Shown here piece by piece: positions 34,267-43,457 of a stretch of DNA of 64,000 bases. Below the pieces are notes generated by a model. The model was not told where the DNA came from, ran no database searches, and worked only from the letters and a program-made list of their open reading frames with translations. This DNA comes from Pedobacter insulae. GTDB lineage: Bacteria; Bacteroidota; Bacteroidia; Sphingobacteriales; Sphingobacteriaceae. The DNA is taken from positions 62,001 through 126,000 of the forward strand of contig NZ_FOPP01000005.1 of NCBI RefSeq assembly GCF_900113525.1, read 5' to 3'. Both the position numbers and the translations under genes were made by a program. Numbering within the stretch: the first letter of the stretch is position 1; the number at the start of each line of letters is the position of its first letter.

Positions 34267-34271
34267 AGAAA

Positions 34272-34299
34272 TCCCTACAAGGTTTCAACCTTATAGGGA
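34272..34299 (-). terminator. Hairpin after the TM2-domain gene
   Basis: A 13-position stem with one mismatch and a 2-nt loop (arms TCCCTACAAGGTT and AACCTTATAGGGA) lies 12 nt after the TM2 stop and is followed on the minus strand by a T-rich stretch interrupted by C and A, so termination strength is uncertain. Confidence 0.5.
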
Positions 34300-34310
34300 C
34301 TATTTATAAT

Positions 34311-34673
34311 CTACTGAAAATTTCCCATTCTAACCATTTGCAAGCTTTCAAACACCATACGCTGATTATGCTCAAAGGCTAGTTCTTTATGGTTAATGAT
34401 GTCTACAATTGACCCGATAAAACACAATCCTATTGTAAATAGATATAAAATACCCATGCCTATTTGTCCAATGATAAACCGTTGTAATCCCGGTAACAGA
34501 AACAAACCAATGATACAGAAAAGCAGCATATCGCTGGGGTTCTTACGTTTGCCCGAATAAATCATCAGGAAAGTGCGCAATTGCTGCTCGCTTAAACCGT
34601 TGGTTGCGGTTTGTAAATACGAATATTCTTGTGGGGTTATACCCGGTAATGCCATGAATTGTGAATCGAACAT
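34311..34673 (-). CDS. TM2-domain membrane protein
   Basis: This 120-residue protein has a soluble N-terminal part (1-55, with GLSEQQLRTFLMIYSGKRKN) and a TM2-like domain with two helices (about 57-95; LLFCIIGLFLLPGLQRFIIG and GILYLFTIGLCFIGSIVDII). TM2 proteins are small membrane proteins of unknown function. It is followed on the same strand by Nif3 and preceded by a DUF2752 gene, a pairing seen often in Bacteroidota. Confidence 0.88.
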   Translation of the reverse strand: MFDSQFMALPGITPQEYSYLQTATNGLSEQQLRTFLMIYSGKRKNPSDMLLFCIIGLFLLPGLQRFIIGQIGMGILYLFTIGLCFIGSIVDIINHKELAFEHNQRMVFESLQMVRMGNFQ

Positions 34674-34692
34674 TGTTAATCCTCCTTATATT

Positions 34693-34971
34693 TTAAATTA
34701 AATTTCCTTTTATTCTTATTGTAATCAGTTTCGTTATTCTATAAATTATCACCATTAAGGCCGGTATGCCAAACCAATGAAAATTTAAACTCTCTTTGAA
34801 CTCTCCATGAAACAACGCGCTAATCGACCTTCCTAAACCACAACCCGGACACCATTCTACTCCCAAATTTGCTAAGGGACAAAGGCTAAAATGGTGTGCA
34901 TGAGGGTTTGCATTTGCCAACAACACTAAAGCCGTGATCCAGAAAACTAATTCTATCGGAAAGCGCTTCAT
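34693..34971 (-). CDS. DUF2752 membrane protein
   Basis: This 92-residue protein has about two helices and the DUF2752 core: CPLANLGVEWCPGCGLGRS, with the Cys-Pro-Gly-Cys-Gly signature, then ALFHGEFKESLNFHWFGIPA. The function of the family is unknown; conserved cysteines may bind metal or form a disulfide. It lies 19 nt before the TM2 gene, so the two are likely cotranscribed. Confidence 0.9.
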   Translation of the reverse strand: MKRFPIELVFWITALVLLANANPHAHHFSLCPLANLGVEWCPGCGLGRSISALFHGEFKESLNFHWFGIPALMVIIYRITKLITIRIKGNLI

Positions 34972-35139
34972 GGTTTCATATTCCTTTCTTTTATACTAAT
35001 TAGAGGCTATGTTAAACCCTTTGTTACTGTAAAACGGGCAATTTCGACGAAAGGTAAAAAAAATCCGACAAACCGCCTGTATTACCAGAACAATTCCAAT
35101 GTTTATAGGTTATCTCTAATAACATCAAACAAAATTTAT

Positions 35140-35147
35140 TACCTTTG
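35140..35147 (+). promoter_or_regulatory. -7 promoter box of mfd
   Basis: TACCTTTG, a perfect TAnnTTTG, ends exactly 4 nt before the GTG start of mfd at 35152, so the mRNA is probably leaderless. Confidence 0.6.
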
Positions 35148-35151
35148 ATTA

Positions 35152-38100
35152 GTGAATATTCGGGACCTTGTAAGTAGATATAAAACCGATGAGCGTGTTG
35201 TAGCTTTTGCACAAGCACTCCAAAAAGAAAAGGGCAATAAAACCCAATTAAGGGGATTAGTGGGTTCGGCTGATGCGGTAATTGCTACTGCAAGTTATTT
35301 TCTGCTTCATCAACCACAACTTTTCATCTTGCCAAATAGAGAAGAAGCGGCCTATTTTTTATCCGATCTGGAAGGCATTTTGGGCAAAGAGATATTACTC
35401 TTCCCGTCTTCATTTCGCAAAGCATTTGAATTTACCCAAATAGATACGGCCAATGTTTTAGCAAGAGCGGAGGTTTTAAATGAACTTAACCATCAATCTG
35501 AATACGGTAAAGTGGTTGTCACTTATCCAGAGGCCTTAGCCGAAAAAGTAATAGATCGAACAGTTTTAGAAAAAAACACCCTCGAGATTAGCATAGGCAT
35601 TAATTTGGGCATCGATTTTATCAATGAGTTTTTATTTGATTATGATTTCGAGCGGACAGATTTTGTCTACGAACCAGGTCAATTCTCTGTACGGGGTGGC
35701 ATTGTAGATATTTTCTCTTTTTCTCATGAACTACCCTATCGTATCGAGTTTTTTGGAGATACTGTTGAGCGCATCCGTACTTTTGAGATCGAAAGCCAGC
35801 TCTCCGTTGATGATGTAAAGAACTTTACCATCGTGCCCAATGTACAGGCAAAGTTTTTAACCGAAAACAATATAAGCCTGTTAGATTACATAGAAAAGGG
35901 CACACAACTTTGGTTTAAAGACGTAGAATTTACGCTGGATGTGGTGAAAGGAGGCTATAAAAAGGCCGTTGAATTATGGAAAGCATTGGGCATTGCCGAT
36001 AAGCAGCAAAATCCGAACTGGTTAGATCCTAAGTTCTCTTTTTCGGACGAGAAAATGCTGGCCGACCTTTTTCAAGACTTTAGTCTCGTAGAATTTGGAA
36101 AGCAGTTCTTCTATCAAACACCGCATGTTTTTAATTTCGAAACGAAACCCCAACCCTCTTTCAATAAGGATTTTGATCTTTTGATTAAAAACCTCAAAGA
36201 AAACGAGAACTTGGCTATTCATAATTTTATCTTTACCAACTCCATTAAACAAACGGAGCGTTTATATGCTATTTTAGACGATATTGATAAAACTGCCAAG
36301 TTTACGCCCGTTAATATTCCCCTTCGGGAAGGATTTTTAGATCCCATACAAAAGGTTGCATTTTATACTGACCACCAGATTTTTGATCGTTTTTATAAAT
36401 ATCAACTAAAAAGAGGCTATCAGCGTAGTCAGGCCATTACATTAAAAGATTTACGAGAACTTAAGCCTGGCGATTTTGTAACACACATAGATCACGGCAT
36501 TGGAAAATATGCAGGCCTGGAAAAAGTAGAGGTAAATGGCAAAATGCAAGAGATGATCCGTTTGGTATATGCCGATAATGATCTACTCTACGTAAATATT
36601 AACTCTTTAAATAGGATTGCGAAATTTAGTGGCAAAGACGGCACTCAGCCCAAAATGAACAAGCTGGGGACCGAAGCATGGGACAAGCTTAAGAAAACTA
36701 CAAAAAAAAAAGTTAAAGACATTGCCCGAGACCTCATCAAACTTTATGCCATGCGCAAGGCACAGGTGGGTACGGCTTTTAGTCCAGATGGATATTTAGA
36801 AACAGAGCTTGAGGCTTCGTTTATTTATGAAGACACGCCCGATCAGGTAAAGGCAACTGCCGATGTTAAAAAGGACATGGAGGCCCCTCATCCTATGGAT
36901 CGATTAGTTTGTGGTGACGTAGGCTTTGGCAAAACAGAAATCGCTATCCGTGCTGCTTTTAAAGCCGTGGCAAACGGAAAACAAGCGGCTGTTTTAGTGC
37001 CTACCACTATTCTAGCCTTGCAGCATTTTAAAACATTCTCGTCGCGCTTAAAAGAATTTCCTTGTTCGGTAGATTATATCAATCGTTTTAAAACCAGCAA
37101 ACAAATAAAAGAAACCCTGGAAAAAGTTGCCGCAGGTAAAGTGGACATCGTTATTGGCACACACCGTCTATTAAGCAAAGATGTGAAGTTTAAAGACCTG
37201 GGCATTATGATAATTGATGAGGAGCAGAAATTTGGAGTTGCCGCTAAAGAAAAATTGCGTGCCTTACGAGTCAATGTAGATACGCTAACCTTAACTGCAA
37301 CACCCATTCCCAGAACGCTCCATTTTTCATTAATGGGTGCGCGCGATTTATCAATCATGAGTACTCCTCCACCAAATAGGCAGGCCGTTAATACCGAGTT
37401 GCATGTTTTTAATGATAAGTTAATTCAGGAAGCGGTACAATTTGAACTGGATCGAGGGGGACAAGTATTCTTCATCCACAACCGTGTGAATGATTTACCG
37501 CAACTTGGCGGATTGATCCAGAAACTGGTTCCAAAAGCTAGAATTGGTATTGCGCACGGGCAATTGGATGGGGACCAGTTAGAGGACGTTATGCTAGATT
37601 TCATCAACGGGGAAAAGGATGTGCTGGTTGCCACTACGATTATCGAGGCCGGATTGGATATTCCAAATGCCAATACCATTATTATTAACCATGCGCATAT
37701 GTTTGGTTTAAGCGATCTACACCAAATGCGCGGCCGTGTTGGTCGATCGAATAAAAAAGCCTTCTGTTACTTGCTAAGCCTACCCCTATCTACACTCACC
37801 AACGAAGCTAGAAAACGACTCAGCGCAATTGAGGAGTTCTCTGACCTGGGAAGTGGATTTAATATCGCCATGCGCGACTTAGATATTCGTGGCAGTGGTA
37901 ATTTATTAGGCGGTGAACAAAGTGGATTTATTGCGGAGATTGGCTTCGAGATGTACAATAAAATTCTAGATGAGGCCATACAAGAACTGAAAGACGCAGA
38001 GTTCAAAGATTTGTTCAAAGATGAGCCAGAGCGTGCTTATGTAAGCTTTACACAGGTTGATACTGATGTTGAACTCCATATTCCTGATGATTATGTTACA

Positions 38101-38487
38101 AGCATCACCGAACGATATAACTTATATACCGAGCTATCGAAGCTAGAAAATGAGGCCGAATTAAACGCCTTCGAGCATGAACTCAGAGATCGATTTGGCC
38201 CTGTACCACAACCCGTAAAAGCCATGCTGAAAGTGTTGCGCTTGCAATGGGTAGGAAAAAGGCTAGGCTTTGAAAAACTAAGTTTTAAAAAGAATATTTT
38301 AAGAGGTTATTTTGTGAGCGATAAACAATCAAAGTTCTTCGATTCGGAGGTGTTTAACCGTATCTTGGCCTTTGCCCAGCAACATCCTCGCTTGTGCAAC
38401 CTAAAAGAAATAAAAGATAGCTTGCGTATTGCTTTTGATAACATCAACAATGTTGATGAGGCCATAGAAATGTTAGAATTAATATAA
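35152..38487 (+). CDS. mfd: Transcription-repair coupling factor Mfd
   Basis: This 1111-residue protein removes stalled RNA polymerase from DNA lesions and recruits UvrA. The domains in order are a UvrB-like N-terminal module (about 1-400), the RNA-polymerase-interacting domain (about 440-520; LKPGDFVTHIDHGIGKYAG), the two-lobe SF2 motor (Walker A GDVGFGKTE from residue 588, the DEEQ box in IIDEEQKFG, TATPIPRTL, and motif VI QMRGRVGRS) and the C-terminal TRCF domain (about 960-1070). The start is GTG at 35152, with a promoter box just upstream. DUF3820 follows after 2 nt. Confidence 0.97.
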   Translation: MNIRDLVSRYKTDERVVAFAQALQKEKGNKTQLRGLVGSADAVIATASYFLLHQPQLFILPNREEAAYFLSDLEGILGKEILLFPSSFRKAFEFTQIDTANVLARAEVLNELNHQSEYGKVVVTYPEALAEKVIDRTVLEKNTLEISIGINLGIDFINEFLFDYDFERTDFVYEPGQFSVRGGIVDIFSFSHELPYRIEFFGDTVERIRTFEIESQLSVDDVKNFTIVPNVQAKFLTENNISLLDYIEKGTQLWFKDVEFTLDVVKGGYKKAVELWKALGIADKQQNPNWLDPKFSFSDEKMLADLFQDFSLVEFGKQFFYQTPHVFNFETKPQPSFNKDFDLLIKNLKENENLAIHNFIFTNSIKQTERLYAILDDIDKTAKFTPVNIPLREGFLDPIQKVAFYTDHQIFDRFYKYQLKRGYQRSQAITLKDLRELKPGDFVTHIDHGIGKYAGLEKVEVNGKMQEMIRLVYADNDLLYVNINSLNRIAKFSGKDGTQPKMNKLGTEAWDKLKKTTKKKVKDIARDLIKLYAMRKAQVGTAFSPDGYLETELEASFIYEDTPDQVKATADVKKDMEAPHPMDRLVCGDVGFGKTEIAIRAAFKAVANGKQAAVLVPTTILALQHFKTFSSRLKEFPCSVDYINRFKTSKQIKETLEKVAAGKVDIVIGTHRLLSKDVKFKDLGIMIIDEEQKFGVAAKEKLRALRVNVDTLTLTATPIPRTLHFSLMGARDLSIMSTPPPNRQAVNTELHVFNDKLIQEAVQFELDRGGQVFFIHNRVNDLPQLGGLIQKLVPKARIGIAHGQLDGDQLEDVMLDFINGEKDVLVATTIIEAGLDIPNANTIIINHAHMFGLSDLHQMRGRVGRSNKKAFCYLLSLPLSTLTNEARKRLSAIEEFSDLGSGFNIAMRDLDIRGSGNLLGGEQSGFIAEIGFEMYNKILDEAIQELKDAEFKDLFKDEPERAYVSFTQVDTDVELHIPDDYVTSITERYNLYTELSKLENEAELNAFEHELRDRFGPVPQPVKAMLKVLRLQWVGKRLGFEKLSFKKNILRGYFVSDKQSKFFDSEVFNRILAFAQQHPRLCNLKEIKDSLRIAFDNINNVDEAIEMLELI

Positions 38488-38489
38488 AA

Positions 38490-38702
38490 ATGGATTCATC
38501 CCTATTATTAGAACTTGTGAAGATGAAGATGCCTTTTGGTAAATACCAAGGATGGACGATTGCTTCGCTGCCGGAATCCTATTTGGTTTGGTTCCATTCA
38601 AAGGGATTCCCCCCAGGCAAATTAGGCATACTGCTCGGTACCATGTATGAGATTAAACTAAACGGACTAGAGTATTTACTGCAACCGTTAAAGGGTAGAT
38701 AG
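38490..38702 (+). CDS. DUF3820 small protein
   Basis: This 70-residue protein is a DUF3820-family member: KMPFGKYQGWTIASLPESYL is the family core, and WFHSKGFPPGKLGILLGTMYE (given only in part here) the second half. The fold is a small helical domain seen on its own or attached to nucleases; function is unknown. It begins 2 nt after mfd, so it is probably cotranscribed with it. Confidence 0.9.
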   Translation: MDSSLLLELVKMKMPFGKYQGWTIASLPESYLVWFHSKGFPPGKLGILLGTMYEIKLNGLEYLLQPLKGR

Positions 38703-38776
38703 GTTAAGTGATTTCTATCTTCAGGAGGTAAGGATACGATCGGATAATTTTACTCCGTAAGCCCTTGTAAAAAATT

Positions 38777-38861
38777 CGTCATTGCGAGGAACGAAGCAAT
38801 CTAATTACCCTGCCCTTTTAAGATTGTTTTGCTTTATGCTTCGCAATTCCTCGCAATGACG
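38777..38861. repeat. REP-like palindromic repeat after the mfd operon
   Basis: The left arm at 38777-38802 is an intact copy of CGTCATTGCGAGGAACGAAG and its continuation. The right arm (38821-38861) is degenerate, with an extra internal TTTTGCTTTATGCTTCGCAA stretch. It reaches to within 2 nt of the M14 peptidase stop codon. Confidence 0.85.
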
Positions 38862-38863
38862 AG

Positions 38864-41590
38864 CTATTTGTATAGCTGATTAAACATCCATTTAAAAGTT
38901 CCATGTGTCTGCGCTCTGAACGTTATTTCTGGTCCGAAGGCAAAAACTTTCCCTTTCCCATAATTCGCTTCAAAGGCCACTACGCCGTCTTGTAGATAGC
39001 TTTCTCCCCAAGCCCATCCACTACGTAAAGGCGTTGCACTTCCAAACCAGGCTAATGGTCTAATTTGTCCTGAAGATACCGCGTTTGGATTTAGCTTAAA
39101 CACAGGGCTATTGTCGAAATAAACATCTGTTGCCGCGTCCAATCCCCAGTTAGCTGTTTGTGTCTTATCAACTGTGACACTTAAAACACTTCCTGGAACA
39201 TAATATTTGGTAGCTGGTAATCTTTTCTCCTGCCCATCAACCATTTCAACCATTGCATTTCTAACAGGCAAATTTAAATGCGCAGCGATATTCGTTGCCG
39301 AACCGATCGCTACAATATCACCGCCAGCCGCTAAGAATTCCTTTAACTGAGGAATTGATTTATCCTGGCTCATTCTACCTATTCTAGCTTTGAACTCTTC
39401 CGGTATTGATGCATTAGCAGCAGTTCCGCCAAAATTACCCCTTCCTCCTTCGCCTCCTGTAGTTAAAGCAGGAATTGATCCCCCAACAAAAATAATCACA
39501 TCATATTTTTCTTTCAGCTTACCTGCATCAATATCCGGGGCGTAGATCACGGTAGCATCAAAGTGGTATTGCTCCATAATAAAGCGTATCCATCCCGATG
39601 GCATTGAACCGCCGTAGGTATCCCATAAGGCGATGCGTGATGGGGCTATTTTCACCGCTTTAGCCGGTTTTGACCCTGCTGTTATACGCATTCCAAAACC
39701 ATGTTCTGCTTTGTTCAAAATGGTTTTAGCTTTAGCAGACGCCGGGACATAAAATGATCCATCAGCAGTATTTCGGAATACTTCCACGCCACCTTTTAAC
39801 AATTCATTCACTGCTAAGAAACTTTCATTTGCGAGCGCGCTTAGCACAAAGCCATTGCCAGATGGAAGCGGTTTTGGCGTTGCTTTTAACAACTCCCCAT
39901 GAGGAAGTTTTTCAAATGGCCCATCAAATTTATCTTGGATACGGTCAAATTTAACATTCATCAAATAAGCTAATGTCCACCCGGCAGCGTCGTAAGGAGC
40001 TACAGGAGGTCCGCCTTCATATTTAAAATCATTCGGATGGTCTTGCGGCTCGAACATATCCAAAACATGGGGTCTAAAAGCCTGATCGGTTTTAACCACA
40101 TAACTTCCAGAAGGATAGTTCTTCCCTGCTACGGCAAAAGCTGCAGTGGCTTTGTGTACTACAACGCCCGTTCTGATTAAAGCATTTAAAAAACGGATTG
40201 CAGTCGTAAAGTCTGGCTGGTCTGCCGAAAGAATGTAACCTCTTGCATCACGATTTTTAGGCGCTTTCATCACCGTGTCCAAATATTTAGTTGGCATAGC
40301 AGGCGTTCTACCCCCAAAACCACCCGTATTCGCCCCAGCTGGTCTATCCTTTTGGTAAGCAGCATTGATAGCCTCGATCTTTTTAGGAGAAAAAGACCAG
40401 GTATCTTTACTACCCCTGTCGATGGAGTTTTTACCCATTTGGTAAATATTATAAAGCAGCTCATCGTAATGACGCTGCGCATAGTTTAACACCGCATAAT
40501 TTAAGGAAACCGAATAATCTATTGAGTTCCTAAAAAACCATTTTTGTGGCAAAACAGGGTTTGGCGAATCACCATTTGGCAATAACCGGGAAGGGACTAA
40601 AGGGATTTCGGATGGTGTAGGGCTACCTACGATCTCCGTTAACAACCCAATCATATTATGAAAGTAAGTGGTGGTGCGCAGACCTCCATTATACCATGTT
40701 GAAAACACAGATCCGCCACGTTGAGTGTAGCCCGGCTTTCCTTCTACATTCATTCTGCTATGCATTGCGGCACCTACAGCATCTAAGCTGGTAAGTACCA
40801 TAGGGTCGAACACGTAATTATAGGGATCACGATATGGGGGGCCTGCAACTACTGTCCCGGCCGGACCAGCCTGATGGTGATTATACATAATTTGCGGGAT
40901 CCATTCGATAAATAACTGACGGCCCATGTTTTGAGTTTCTTTAAGATTAAGCATAAAAAAATCTCTATTATTGTCATGGCCAGCATATTTTTCATACAAA
41001 CGAGGTAAACCACTTAAAGACCTTTTTTTAGGGTCTTTTTCTCTCATATACCAATCGCTTTGGAGTTCTTGTCCGTCGGGATTGGCATGCGTCATGAGCA
41101 CAATTACATTATCCAAAATCTTAGTCGTTTCTGCGTCTGTGCGACTTGAAAGGTTATAGGCCATTTGAATTAACTGATGCGCGCCTACAACCTCATTGGC
41201 ATGTAATCCGCCGTCAATCCATACTACAGCTTTCCCCTCAGCAGCTAATGCCTTTGCTTGCGCAGGAGTTAAACCTTCGGCGCGGCCAAGTTTCTGAGAA
41301 ATCTCTTTGTATTTTTCAAGGTTTTTCTGGTTTTCCGGAGAAGTGATGATTAACATATATTGTGGTCTTCCTTCTTCCGTTTTACCAATATCTACTAATT
41401 TTACCCTTTTAGATGTCTCTGCCAGGATTTTAAAATAAGCCGATGTCTGTGTGTAATTTGCCAGTTGATAATCATCTCCGATTGTGAAGCCAAAGTGATC
41501 TTTGGGCGATGGGATGTTTTGAGCTATGGTTGTTTGAACGCAAAAGAGCATTGCAATAAACCATACAGCACGAGGGTAAAATTTTGCCAT
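38864..41590 (-). CDS. Exported M14-family zinc carboxypeptidase
   Basis: This 908-residue protein has a signal peptide (about 1-23) and an N-terminal M14 metallopeptidase domain (about 55-380). Zinc-ligand motifs are DGGLHANEVVGAHQLIQM (His and Glu), and later a GHDNNRDFF segment with MYNHHQAGP, which supplies the third ligand region. The long C-terminal part (about 390-908) has a glycine-rich loop (GGRTPAMPT), a glutamine amidotransferase-like stretch (IIFVGGSIPAL) and ends with a class-I glutaminase-like tail (VFAFGPEITFRAQTHGTFKW). Its target is probably an envelope or environmental peptide. Confidence 0.9.
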   Translation of the reverse strand: MAKFYPRAVWFIAMLFCVQTTIAQNIPSPKDHFGFTIGDDYQLANYTQTSAYFKILAETSKRVKLVDIGKTEEGRPQYMLIITSPENQKNLEKYKEISQKLGRAEGLTPAQAKALAAEGKAVVWIDGGLHANEVVGAHQLIQMAYNLSSRTDAETTKILDNVIVLMTHANPDGQELQSDWYMREKDPKKRSLSGLPRLYEKYAGHDNNRDFFMLNLKETQNMGRQLFIEWIPQIMYNHHQAGPAGTVVAGPPYRDPYNYVFDPMVLTSLDAVGAAMHSRMNVEGKPGYTQRGGSVFSTWYNGGLRTTTYFHNMIGLLTEIVGSPTPSEIPLVPSRLLPNGDSPNPVLPQKWFFRNSIDYSVSLNYAVLNYAQRHYDELLYNIYQMGKNSIDRGSKDTWSFSPKKIEAINAAYQKDRPAGANTGGFGGRTPAMPTKYLDTVMKAPKNRDARGYILSADQPDFTTAIRFLNALIRTGVVVHKATAAFAVAGKNYPSGSYVVKTDQAFRPHVLDMFEPQDHPNDFKYEGGPPVAPYDAAGWTLAYLMNVKFDRIQDKFDGPFEKLPHGELLKATPKPLPSGNGFVLSALANESFLAVNELLKGGVEVFRNTADGSFYVPASAKAKTILNKAEHGFGMRITAGSKPAKAVKIAPSRIALWDTYGGSMPSGWIRFIMEQYHFDATVIYAPDIDAGKLKEKYDVIIFVGGSIPALTTGGEGGRGNFGGTAANASIPEEFKARIGRMSQDKSIPQLKEFLAAGGDIVAIGSATNIAAHLNLPVRNAMVEMVDGQEKRLPATKYYVPGSVLSVTVDKTQTANWGLDAATDVYFDNSPVFKLNPNAVSSGQIRPLAWFGSATPLRSGWAWGESYLQDGVVAFEANYGKGKVFAFGPEITFRAQTHGTFKWMFNQLYK

Positions 41591-41680
41591 GGGGGTTAGT
41601 TTAGTTAATTATCCAAATATAAATTACTAAACAATTGAATCTATAGCTGTTGTAATTTTGTTACAAGGCGCAAACTCCTG

Positions 41681-42490
41681 TTAATGAATAATCAAATATA
41701 AATAAACGTACACAACGGGTGCGGCGATTAACAACCCGTCAAACCGGTCTAGGAATCCCCCATGCCCCGGTAAGAAGCTTCCCGAATCTTTGGCATCCAA
41801 ACTTCTTTTCAACATAGACTCAACTAAATCTCCGAGGGTGCCAAAGCAGGAAATAAGTACCGCCATTCCTACCCATGTGGCAGTTGTCATGTCAGGAAAA
41901 AATCTGGCCATCACAAAGGCCACAACTACGCTGGTGAAAATGCCACCAAAAAACCCTTCCCATGATTTTTTTGGAGAATGGCGCTCAAATAACCTTCGTT
42001 TTCCAAATTTAACACCAAACAAATAAGCGCCAGTATCATTTGCCCATAACATTAGCAAAAAAGCCAAAGGTAAATGGTAATCATACGTTAATACGTTCGC
42101 TAAAAAGCCTAATGAATAAAAGAAGCAAAAGGGTATAGTTACATAGATAAATCCCACAAAAGTATAGGAGATGTTAGCAAATGGAATTTTATTCTTTTTG
42201 TATAGCTCGCTAATGAATACCGAAAAAATAAGAGGTACAACCAGTAAAAGATATTTTGTTTCAAACTGCAAGAAATGATAGGCCGCTGTCATTAAAAATA
42301 ATATTACCGCCACTAACACGCCAATGTTGCGATGAGGTCTGATCCCTCCCATTTTTACAAGTTTATAAAACTCTAATAGCGCCACAATGCTTAATATCAA
42401 ATAAAAGCCGGTAAATGTGTAGCTCCCTAAAAAGATGGAGCCTAACATAACGATAGTAAAAAAGAAAGCGGTTATTGCTCTGGTTTTCAT
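41681..42490 (-). CDS. cdsA: Phosphatidate cytidylyltransferase
   Basis: This 269-residue membrane protein makes CDP-diacylglycerol, the precursor of all major phospholipids. About seven membrane helices and the signature NDTGAYLFGVKFGKRRLF, SPKKSWEGFFGG, GDLVESMLKR and PGHGGFLDRFDGL are visible; the last is the Prosite-type CDS signature. Its start overlaps the stop of the CPBP gene upstream by 4 nt, so translation is coupled. Confidence 0.96.
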   Translation of the reverse strand: MKTRAITAFFFTIVMLGSIFLGSYTFTGFYLILSIVALLEFYKLVKMGGIRPHRNIGVLVAVILFLMTAAYHFLQFETKYLLLVVPLIFSVFISELYKKNKIPFANISYTFVGFIYVTIPFCFFYSLGFLANVLTYDYHLPLAFLLMLWANDTGAYLFGVKFGKRRLFERHSPKKSWEGFFGGIFTSVVVAFVMARFFPDMTTATWVGMAVLISCFGTLGDLVESMLKRSLDAKDSGSFLPGHGGFLDRFDGLLIAAPVVYVYLYLIIH

Positions 42491-43404
42491 TTGGAGGTTT
42501 GAGTTGTTTTATTTTTCAATAATTTAAACAAAGCTAGGGTTAATATTGCACTAATAATATAGCCATACCATTGCACGGGAATTTCTTCCTCGCTATTTAA
42601 GGGTAAATTCTTTTGTTGAAAATACCAGGCTATGCTCACTGCAAATCCATTGTTTAAAAAATGTGCAAAAATGGTATACCATAAGCTCCCCGTCCAAAAA
42701 TAGATATAACCAAAAGCAGCGCCTAAAAATAACCTTGGGAAAAATCCATAAAACTGAAAATGTATCACGCTAAAAATGATGGCAGAAATCCAAATAGCTA
42801 GATGAGGGCTCCTTACCCACCGTAAAAAGATGCGCTGAAGTGCGCCCCTAAACAGAAATTCTTCGCAAATTGCCGGCATAACTGCAATCACAAAAAGCGT
42901 GATTAGAAAGTCGCCAACAGATTTCATTTTTAAGATGGCTACCGTCGTCTTTGCAGCCTCATCTTCCATTTTACGCATCCACGTTTCGATGCTCCTCAAA
43001 AAGTCGGGCAAGTACATCTTTTGGTTGGCTTCATTAGTCCAGCTCATAAGTGGCATAGAACAAGCCATGATTAGAAACACCACAAAAAGTATATTGATAT
43101 TTGGCCTCCTTAGGTGATAAAAATTTTGCGGTTTTTTCCCTTCAATTATTCCCAACAATAAAGCCGGTGATAAAAAGAGCCCTACTTGCTGTGCGGTCAA
43201 TAAAATTTTAAGCGCACCTATGTTCTTCGGATCATTCCCGCTTAGCCAAGCGGTGTCTGTTAAAATATTGCTGCCATAACATAAAAGCGCAATTCCAAAC
43301 CCTACAACCATCGCCACTAGCAATCCCCCGATGGCAAATGCGCCTAGGAATAGCAGTTGTAAATAAGGGCTGTTCTCTTGCTTGGATGTTGGTATAAACT
43401 GCAT
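42487..43404 (-). CDS. CPBP-family intramembrane metalloprotease
   Basis: This 305-residue membrane protein has about eight helices and the CPBP/Abi active-site motifs: EEFLFRGAL (the EExxxR motif), SVIHFQFYG and AHFLNNGFA (the two His-containing motifs). Such proteases process prenylated or other membrane proteins. I start it at the ATG at 43402-43404; a longer frame to 43539 exists but would overlap dusB and adds an unstructured 45 residues. It is translationally coupled to cdsA. Confidence 0.9.
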   Translation of the reverse strand: MQFIPTSKQENSPYLQLLFLGAFAIGGLLVAMVVGFGIALLCYGSNILTDTAWLSGNDPKNIGALKILLTAQQVGLFLSPALLLGIIEGKKPQNFYHLRRPNINILFVVFLIMACSMPLMSWTNEANQKMYLPDFLRSIETWMRKMEDEAAKTTVAILKMKSVGDFLITLFVIAVMPAICEEFLFRGALQRIFLRWVRSPHLAIWISAIIFSVIHFQFYGFFPRLFLGAAFGYIYFWTGSLWYTIFAHFLNNGFAVSIAWYFQQKNLPLNSEEEIPVQWYGYIISAILTLALFKLLKNKTTQTSK

Positions 43405-43419
43405 TATTTGTAAATTGTG

Positions 43420-43427
43420 TACCTTTG
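43420..43427 (+). promoter_or_regulatory. -7 promoter box of dusB
   Basis: TACCTTTG, a perfect TAnnTTTG, lies between the divergent CPBP and dusB genes and gives a leader of about 27 nt for dusB. A second box, TAATTTTG, lies at 43432-43439. Confidence 0.5.
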
Positions 43428-43457
43428 TAGCTTTAATTTTGCATTGAAGATAGAAAA